A stretch of 6,330 bases of DNA from Methanobacteriota archaeon (GTDB lineage: Archaea; Thermoplasmatota; Poseidoniia; Poseidoniales; Poseidoniaceae), in assembly GCA_002706615.1 (NCBI GenBank), contig PALS01000004.1, positions 1-6,330 of the forward strand, in the 5' to 3' direction. Of the stretch, positions 1 to 5,223 are shown in pieces. How positions within the stretch are numbered: position 1 is the first letter of the stretch; each line of letters opens with the position of its first letter. The position numbers were made by a program, and so were the translations under genes. The notes under the pieces are model-generated. The model saw only the letters and a list, made by a program, of their open reading frames with translations. It searched no databases and was not told where the DNA came from.

Positions 1-419
1 CGAGCTAAGCGGCGTTCGTTTCGATTCAACTTACGAGACCAATCTTTCTCGACCTTAGGACCGTGTGCTCTACGACCGCCAAGTGTGTGTGGATTTTGAG
101 CACCACGACGCTGACCGGTACGGCGCATGATACGTGATACACCACGACCCTTACCCCACCATTCAACCGAATGCTTCATTCCAGCCATTGGTCTTAGTTT
201 TCCTCGATGAGGCCTAGAACCGTATGCTTGTCTGCGGTTTGCCCTTGAACTTGCTACTGCCATTCTTACCAAATCAGAGCGTATCTCTGAATTGAAAGAA
301 CTAGGTAGATCTAATTTCTTACCTAGTTTGACATCTATTTCATAGACTTCTTGAAGACGTCCAGCATCAAGTTCATCTTGCTCGATATTGTTTACAATAT
401 TGTGAACTGCGACCTTCAT
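1..419 (-). CDS. rpl4: Archaeal large-subunit ribosomal protein uL4 (L4), 3'-truncated by window edge
   Basis: This is ribosomal protein uL4, which binds 23S rRNA and whose internal loop lines the exit tunnel of the large subunit. About 139 N-terminal residues are visible; the C-terminal part lies beyond position 1. Family hallmarks read directly from the translation are an N-terminal strand beginning MKVAVHN, then LDLPSSF...SDLVRMAV, the basic RRQAYGSRPHRGK segment, the tunnel-loop motif SVEWWGKGRGVSRI, and GGRRAHGPKVEKDWSRKLNRNERR. The spacing and the GGRRAH-P-K block are archaeal/eukaryotic rather than bacterial. I chose the ATG at 419 because a purine run (AGGGGG, 432-427) lies 7 nt before it and because family members start with a similar MK-V segment. 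An ATG at 425, overlapping the rpl3 stop as ATGA, is the alternative. It follows rpl3 by 2 nt, so the two are certainly co-transcribed and probably translationally coupled. Confidence 0.95.
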   Translation of the reverse strand, partial: MKVAVHNIVNNIEQDELDAGRLQEVYEIDVKLGKKLDLPSSFNSEIRSDLVRMAVASSRANRRQAYGSRPHRGKLRPMAGMKHSVEWWGKGRGVSRIMRRTGQRRGAQNPHTLGGRRAHGPKVEKDWSRKLNRNERRLA

Positions 420-421
420 CT

Positions 422-1447
422 TCATGCCCCCTGCTTGCTAGCTGTACTAACATATGTGATTTCTAATGGATGAGCTGGTTTATCAGATCCACGTGTTGCA
501 TCTCTAAATCTAACCAATCTCTTTGCTGGCCCAGGCAGACTGCCTTTGACCAAGACGTATTCTGAATTAACTTCACCATATTTGAGGAATCCACCTGCTG
601 GTGTAATCGACTTGTCTTCTGCAGAAGCGATAGAAAGTATGCGCTTGTTATATTCTGTGCGCTGATGGTATCCGGTTTGACCACCTTGACGGATTGTTTT
701 TCTTACATATCCTGTTCCGAAGTCACCCATGTTACCGTGTTGTCTACGCTTCTTTGAGTTCTTGTGAGATTGTAGTTTACCACCAAATCTCTTGATTACA
801 CCTTGCCATCCATATCCTTTTGTTACTCCGACTGCGTCTACATATACGCCTTCTTCAAACACATCTGATACAGATAATTCTTGTCCTAGCAACTCCTTTG
901 CGAACTCGATCTTAGCAGCACTATCGCCACCATCTAGTCCAAGTTCCATGACCTCAGGGGTCTTGGAAGGAGTTCCTGTAATGGAATGAGGTTGTGTTGC
1001 CGCTATTACACGGATTTCACATAGATCTTGGTCAGAAAGAGCATTGAAATGTTTCTCAACATCATGCTCTTTGTGATGGTTCTTGCCTATGCGCTTAGAT
1101 AATTGTGGGAATGTCTCTGTGATTTGCTCAGCATCTATCCATGCTTCGCCAGCAGCTTGTTTTCCGTAAGGAGTCATCTTGTATCCTCTTACGCCAAGTA
1201 CTCTCATCTTAGGTACTTCAACTACTGTAACTGGGATTCTTATTTCCTGTCCAGCACTGTTAGATCGTGGGTTCATATCACGAGCCATAACGTGGGTCAT
1301 GCCAGCTTTCCAGCCGGCGAAACCTTGTACTCTGACTTCGCTCGCATCGGTCTCTGGCCATGATTTAACATGTCCAAAATGGCGTGCTGAACGCTTGCGG
1401 GGGCTAAACGCCATGCTACCACGCCTTGGGTGACTTCTCTTTGCCAT
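422..1447 (-). CDS. rpl3: Archaeal large-subunit ribosomal protein uL3 (L3)
   Basis: Ribosomal protein uL3 (341 aa, the usual archaeal length) binds 23S rRNA early in assembly and reaches toward the peptidyl-transferase centre. The translation shows the archaeal/eukaryotic arrangement: a basic N-terminus (MAKRSHPRRGSMAFSPRKRS), the GFAGWKAGMTHV strand at residues 42-53, a long middle insertion, GVTKGYGWQGVIKRFG at 207-222, the basic extension HKNSKKRRQHGNMG at about 228-241, GQTGYHQRTEYNKRI at 256-270, and LVKGSLPGPAKRLVRFR at 299-315. The start is supported by GGAGG (1461-1457) lying 9 nt before the ATG. It is the first gene of the minus-strand ribosomal cluster and is followed directly by rpl4, the classical archaeal order. 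Its 5' neighbour is a structured 335-nt intergenic region and then divergent hef. Nothing in the protein looks abnormal. Confidence 0.97.
   Translation of the reverse strand: MAKRSHPRRGSMAFSPRKRSARHFGHVKSWPETDASEVRVQGFAGWKAGMTHVMARDMNPRSNSAGQEIRIPVTVVEVPKMRVLGVRGYKMTPYGKQAAGEAWIDAEQITETFPQLSKRIGKNHHKEHDVEKHFNALSDQDLCEIRVIAATQPHSITGTPSKTPEVMELGLDGGDSAAKIEFAKELLGQELSVSDVFEEGVYVDAVGVTKGYGWQGVIKRFGGKLQSHKNSKKRRQHGNMGDFGTGYVRKTIRQGGQTGYHQRTEYNKRILSIASAEDKSITPAGGFLKYGEVNSEYVLVKGSLPGPAKRLVRFRDATRGSDKPAHPLEITYVSTASKQGA
427..432 (-). promoter_or_regulatory. Putative ribosome binding site of rpl4
   Basis: The run AGGGGG lies inside the last codons of rpl3, 7 nt before the ATG at 419 but only 1 nt before the ATG at 425. 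The spacing favours the downstream start, which also matches the usual N-terminus of archaeal uL4. Confidence 0.5.
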
Positions 1448-1456
1448 ATTTTTCGG

Positions 1457-1461
1457 CCTCC
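1457..1461 (-). promoter_or_regulatory. Shine-Dalgarno site of rpl3
   Basis: GGAGG on the minus strand lies 9 nt upstream of the rpl3 ATG, a strong match to the anti-SD of 16S rRNA. A ribosome binding site here means the rpl3 transcript is not leaderless and must start upstream of 1461. That bears on the meaning of the structured region behind it. Confidence 0.8.
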
Positions 1462-1473
1462 TATGTTATTTTA

Positions 1474-1701
1474 CGACACATTGGCCCCCCGATAAGGGGC
1501 GTGCGAAGGCTCGTCAGGTAGGGGAGTTGCCGTGACACTGGCCCCCAGTCCACGATTGGGACCGAGAGTGTAGGGATGCAAAGCATTGCCCACAATGTCT
1601 GGCTACTCACCTTCAGAGCATTTCGCCGACTTGCCACCCATATATGAGTGGTTCGGTTAAGAACGGTGTATAGGGCCGCTGGGAACCTCTCATAATAGCC
1701 A
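1474..1701 (-). ncRNA. Structured RNA candidate: rpl3 operon leader or unidentified small RNA
   Basis: The 335-nt gap between rpl3 and hef is mostly taken up by this GC-rich, self-complementary stretch (about 65% GC in 1501-1560, about 52% in 1561-1680, clearly above hef). Helices seen directly are: 1474-1479 with 1501-1505 plus 1484-1488 with 1496-1500 (10 bp in all); 1513-1518 with 1530-1536 (6 bp, one bulge); 1537-1541 with 1545-1549; 1569-1579 with 1583-1594 (10 bp, bulged, AAA loop on the plus strand); 1600-1605 with 1696-1701, enclosing 1646-1654 with 1683-1691 (8 of 9 bp). Two extra pairs (1606/1695 and 1638/1647) are G-U on the minus strand but C-A mismatches on the plus strand, which favours minus-strand transcription toward rpl3. 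I could not match it to tRNA, 5S rRNA, RNase P RNA or SRP RNA. No convincing protein is encoded. Confidence 0.4.
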
Positions 1702-1718
1702 CCTTCAAACCTTTTGTT

Positions 1719-1732
1719 CAAAAGAGAAATAT
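1719..1732 (+). promoter_or_regulatory. Possible archaeal promoter (BRE/TATA) for hef
   Basis: A purine-rich stretch (AAAAGAG) followed by AAATAT at 1727-1732 resembles a BRE plus TATA box. It would place transcription start near 1755, giving a short leader of about 28 nt before the hef ATG at 1783. There is no Shine-Dalgarno motif before that ATG. On the minus strand the same AT-rich patch (about 1727-1750) could hold the rpl3 promoter, since it is the nearest AT-rich segment upstream of the structured region. The match to consensus is only moderate. Confidence 0.3.
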
Positions 1733-1782
1733 CTAATCCAAAATACAAATCCTCTTGACCCCCCGCCTCGCAAACCGTAACT

Positions 1783-4353
1783 ATGCAGCCGACACTTAGC
1801 CATCCTCTTCTCAGTGAAGGTGTAGAGGCTAGGGCTTACCAATTGCTTGCTGCAAAGCAGGCTTTGTCTGGCTCAACTCTTTTGGTGATGCCTACTGGAT
1901 TAGGCAAGACTGCTGTTCAATGGATGGCTATTGCTGAAGCGATGTCTGGTGAGGGAAAAATAGTGTTAGTAGCGCCTACTACCGGACTGGTTGCCCAACA
2001 GGCAAGGATGGCAACTGAAATGATAAATATCGATTCAGAGAAGATAATTGTCCTAACGGGAGATGTACGCGCACCCAAGAGGGAAGAATTGTGGAAGGAT
2101 GCTAAAATAGTGATGGCTACACCTCATGTGATCAGAAATGATGCTCAAAACGGGAGAATACTATTGTCAGATATAGATTTGCTAATCGTCGATGAGGCTC
2201 ATCATGCGACTGGTTCTGATTCGATGGCTCAACTGGGAGACCTTTACCTTGATTCGAGTTCCAAAGCATTGGTTCTTGCAGCAACAGCATCTCCAGGAGT
2301 CAAAGATACGAAGGTTCGAGAAATTATCCAAAGGCTGGGTATAGAAAGATTACATGTATCAAAGAGAGATGATGACTTACTACAACCATTTATCACAGCG
2401 ATGGATATTCAAAAACATAGATTGAATCTAAGTGAAGCATTACTAGAAACAATACGTCCATTGAGAATTTTAGAAACCGAAGAAGCTGATTATCTAAAAC
2501 GAAATGGGTTCCTCATAAGGGCTGGAAGGATCACAATTGCAGCAATAGACGAAGCGCATAAACGAGCAAGTGCTGCAATTGGCAGAGGTGACGCTCGCGG
2601 TTATGATGCTGCAAAAAGAATAGGTGATTTACGTAGATTACATCGCTTAATCGATTTACTTGAGACACAAGGCTTGTTAGTAGCAATAAAATATCTAGAC
2701 AGAGCTAAAATGGATGGTAATCGCAAGACTAAACGCTTCCTTTCTCTACCACAAGTTTCACAATTCCATAGAGAATATTCCACAAATGATGAGATTCATC
2801 CCAAACCTGATTTAGTCAATAAATTAGTAGAGGAAGGGCTTTCGAAAGGAGGAAAAGTGATAATTTTTACAGAATATAGGGATACTGTGGACCAATTAAT
2901 GGAAAACCTTCTCAAGATTGAAAATGCAAAACCTGGTAGATTTGTTGGCCAAACGAGTAAGGTAGACAGCATTGGAATGAAGCAAAAAGAGCAAATCGCT
3001 CAACTTGAAAGATTTAGAGAAGGAGAAATCAATATCCTTGTTGCAACCTCGGTAGGAGAAGAAGGTCTTGATGTTCCAGCAGCTGATTCTGTGATCCTAT
3101 ATGAGCCGGTTCCTAGCGCAATAAGGGCGATTCAACGGCGCGGAAGAACCGCTAGAAAACGCGATGGTGATGTGGCGATTTTAATTGCTGAAGGTACTAG
3201 AGATGAATATGTTCAACATGCTTCAGTGAAGCGTGAGCAAGCGATGTATAGAACTTTACAACGTTTGCAAAAACAAAGTTTACTCCCCAGAAGAGCCCCT
3301 CCTAAAGAGGATGTATTGGCCTCCTTTACCGTAAATGGAAAAGATGCGGAAGTATTTATTCAAGAAGAGAAAGAACGACTTTATCGAGAACCTGAAAAAC
3401 CAAAGTTAGAGGAGAAGGTGACTGTTAAATCTGAAAAGAAACAGGTAGAATTGAGTAATAAGCCAAAGGCTCAACGCTCTCTAAGCGACTTTTCAAAACC
3501 GATTGAAGTACAAGAAGGTGGTAAGTGGTGGGCTCCAGTACTGGATGGCACCGAGGCTAAATCGCGTGATGAAGAATTATCGGCAGTTTCTGCTGCCCAA
3601 ACAGAAATTGATTCTCTAAGTATTGAACAATCTACCAACACAATGATTGCAGTCGACCATAGAGAAGCGAATTCTACATTACCTGCAATGTTGAAATTGC
3701 ATGGTCACGAGGTTAGTTTAGAGCATCTTGCAATTGGAGATGTCAGAATCTCTGACCGGATTATCATCGAACGAAAAAGTGCAAGAGATTTGGTAGATTC
3801 TTTGATAGATGGGAGGCTAATAAATCAGGCAAAAAGGATGCTAAGTGCTGCTCCTAGGCCTTTACTGATCATAGAATCCAACGAAACAGAACGTGTTCAT
3901 CCGAATGCGGTTCAAGGAGCGATGGCATGCATTACTCTAGATTTAGGCTTACCAGTATTAATGACTGGTTCTATTGAAGCGACTGCTAGATTTATTTCAA
4001 TTGCAGCAAAAAGAGAATCGAGGATTACCGATCTCCTAATCGGACATAGCCGACGCAAAGCCATAGAACCGGAAAAAGCAGCTATCGATGCTGCTGCTGC
4101 TGAATTATTGGGAATAATTAGCGGTTCTGAAAAAGAGAAGCCTCTGGCTAAAAGGTGGGAAAAAGAGGTTTTAGCATTAAGATGTAAAATATTGGCCAAT
4201 TTACCTGGCATAGGTCCAATTACCGCTCAGAAAATTATGTTAGAAGCTGGCGATATCAATGGACTTTGTCAAATGAGTGTTGAAAAAATGGCAGAAATTG
4301 AAGGCGTTTCATCTATACAAGCCAAGGACTTGCACAAATTCCTGCACGGATGA
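1783..4353 (+). CDS. hef: Hef: SF2 helicase fused to XPF-family structure-specific endonuclease
   Basis: Hef, the archaeal relative of FANCM and XPF, unwinds and cleaves fork-like DNA at stalled or damaged replication forks. The 856-aa protein is complete. Helicase motifs: Walker A MPTGLGKT (36-43), DEAH (137-140), motif III ATAS (167-170), motif V around ATSVGEEGLD (421-430), motif VI QRRGRTAR (451-458). Residues about 200-340 form the Hef/FANCM-type insertion between the RecA-like lobes. A charged, probably disordered linker (about 500-620) carries a PCNA-box-like QRSLSDFS (564-571) and a WW pair (582-583). The ERCC4 nuclease domain begins near 621 with VDHRE (624-628), has GD (652-653) and the catalytic ERKSARD (663-669), so it should be active. 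A tandem helix-hairpin-helix tail follows (LPGIGP at 807-812 and a second repeat at about 837-850). The ATG at 1783 is the first start after an in-frame stop at 1756. It is divergent from rpl3, and its TGA abuts the stop of the convergent HdrB-like gene. Confidence 0.95.
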   Translation: MQPTLSHPLLSEGVEARAYQLLAAKQALSGSTLLVMPTGLGKTAVQWMAIAEAMSGEGKIVLVAPTTGLVAQQARMATEMINIDSEKIIVLTGDVRAPKREELWKDAKIVMATPHVIRNDAQNGRILLSDIDLLIVDEAHHATGSDSMAQLGDLYLDSSSKALVLAATASPGVKDTKVREIIQRLGIERLHVSKRDDDLLQPFITAMDIQKHRLNLSEALLETIRPLRILETEEADYLKRNGFLIRAGRITIAAIDEAHKRASAAIGRGDARGYDAAKRIGDLRRLHRLIDLLETQGLLVAIKYLDRAKMDGNRKTKRFLSLPQVSQFHREYSTNDEIHPKPDLVNKLVEEGLSKGGKVIIFTEYRDTVDQLMENLLKIENAKPGRFVGQTSKVDSIGMKQKEQIAQLERFREGEINILVATSVGEEGLDVPAADSVILYEPVPSAIRAIQRRGRTARKRDGDVAILIAEGTRDEYVQHASVKREQAMYRTLQRLQKQSLLPRRAPPKEDVLASFTVNGKDAEVFIQEEKERLYREPEKPKLEEKVTVKSEKKQVELSNKPKAQRSLSDFSKPIEVQEGGKWWAPVLDGTEAKSRDEELSAVSAAQTEIDSLSIEQSTNTMIAVDHREANSTLPAMLKLHGHEVSLEHLAIGDVRISDRIIIERKSARDLVDSLIDGRLINQAKRMLSAAPRPLLIIESNETERVHPNAVQGAMACITLDLGLPVLMTGSIEATARFISIAAKRESRITDLLIGHSRRKAIEPEKAAIDAAAAELLGIISGSEKEKPLAKRWEKEVLALRCKILANLPGIGPITAQKIMLEAGDINGLCQMSVEKMAEIEGVSSIQAKDLHKFLHG

Positions 4354-5214
4354 TTAACTACCAATTATCAGTGCTCTAGTCTTTAATTGAGCGAAACGGT
4401 CAACATGATGACCTAGAGCGAAGGCGATTATTTCGGTTAGATTAACCGCTGGAATCGAGGTATCCTTCTTAGCAACTCTGCCAGCCTTTCCTTGATAGGA
4501 ATCAAGATTTGAATGTGAAAGAGAACATGCACTGACTATTATGTTGGCACCGGCCTTCTTTGCGTCATTGAGAACTTTCGCTGTCATCTTCATCACACTT
4601 GGACCCAGTGTCAATAGTGAGGGGTTACCTACACTCATTGTTTTTGATGAATATTCAATTGGCCTTCCGCCTAATGCTGTTATTAATTTCTCCATATAAT
4701 TTGGATTCCAAACATCGTCTCCACCACATGCGCCTTTACGTTGCATATGTGGGCCGTAGTAGCATGCTATATCCAAATCTAGAGGATTTACTACTGCTGC
4801 CTCGATTTTGTCCAATCCGATTTCATCTACTAAAACATGAAGAAGATGATTGGTTTTCATATCTTCAGGGTCTAGAACCATACCGGTTGTACCCTGTAGT
4901 ACTCTGTTAGCATTGGCCAGAGCTATTGGGTCATTTTGGAATGTTGAAAGTGATTCGTGCAAGATTCCTTGAGCAGATGCGCATGCTGTGATAATTTCAT
5001 GTCCATTCTTTTGAGCTAGTGCTAAATTTCTAGCATTCAATGCAAGTTGTAATTCTTTGTTACCTTGCTTGATGATATTGCCCCCATCGCCATTATAGCC
5101 AACGATTTCTATCAATTCGATTCCCAGAGTTCGGGCAAGAGGTTGAATTGTATCTTCAATCTCTCTTGATGATTGACGAGCGACATTTCCGGGATAATAA
5201 GAATATTTTACCAT
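4354..5214 (-). CDS. HdrB/SdhE-like CCG-domain protein lacking most cluster-binding cysteines
   Basis: The 286-aa protein is homologous to the HdrB subunit of heterodisulfide reductase and to SdhE/SdhC of 'type E' succinate dehydrogenases, which have two CCG domains binding non-cubane [4Fe-4S] clusters. The framework is intact: an N-terminal YYPG turn (6-9), ARNLALA (61-67), the TAC segment (77), LLHVLVDEIG (124-133), ACYYGPHMQR (150-159), VWNPNYMEKLITALGG (168-183), IVSACSLSH (226-234), HSNLD (234-238) and a hydrophobic C-terminus. The ligands are mostly lost. The PGC cysteine is N10, the first CC pair near 41-46 reads NGDGGN, CxxC reads CASA (78-81), the second-domain YGC is YGP (P155), its CC pair is SV (194-195), and its CxxC reads CSLS (230-233). 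Only C78 and C230 remain, the first cysteine of each CxxC; C151 and C163 are extra. It lies 9 nt after the SdhB-like gene and is surely co-transcribed with it. A canonical redox role is unlikely and its actual function is unknown. It is probably not a pseudogene, as the frame is open throughout. Confidence 0.85.
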   Translation of the reverse strand: MVKYSYYPGNVARQSSREIEDTIQPLARTLGIELIEIVGYNGDGGNIIKQGNKELQLALNARNLALAQKNGHEIITACASAQGILHESLSTFQNDPIALANANRVLQGTTGMVLDPEDMKTNHLLHVLVDEIGLDKIEAAVVNPLDLDIACYYGPHMQRKGACGGDDVWNPNYMEKLITALGGRPIEYSSKTMSVGNPSLLTLGPSVMKMTAKVLNDAKKAGANIIVSACSLSHSNLDSYQGKAGRVAKKDTSIPAVNLTEIIAFALGHHVDRFAQLKTRALIIGS

Positions 5215-5223
5215 AATCTCAAC

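Noticed and set aside
390..407. Near-perfect 18-bp palindrome GTTTACAATATTGTGAAC inside the start of rpl4
   Set aside because: It is fully explained by codons of the uL4 N-terminus (HNIVN), has no loop for a good hairpin, and a single AT-rich palindrome is not strong evidence for an operator.
792..1433. Short open frames on the plus strand opposite rpl3
   Set aside because: They lie antisense to a fully conserved ribosomal protein gene, overlap one another, and encode no recognisable protein.
1600..1701. Possible 5S rRNA (complementary ends, CCCAT...GGTTAAG spacing, GGGAACC)
   Set aside because: The length is about 102 nt, the conserved CCGAAC segment is missing, and the distance from GGTTAAG to the GGGAA element is about half that of real 5S rRNA.
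1474..1715. Possible RNase P RNA, SRP RNA or tRNA
   Set aside because: No GAGGAAAGTCC-like element of RNase P, no GGAAG tetraloop segment of SRP helix 8, and no T-arm/acceptor pairing of a tRNA was found on either strand.
1461..1748. Open frame of 95 codons on the minus strand across the intergenic region
   Set aside because: It has no recognisable domain, no clear ribosome site, and runs through the self-complementary GC-rich segments. Its composition is explained by the structured RNA candidate, not by coding.
2601..4211. Short minus-strand open frames inside hef
   Set aside because: They are antisense to conserved helicase and nuclease motifs and show no domain or initiation signal of their own.
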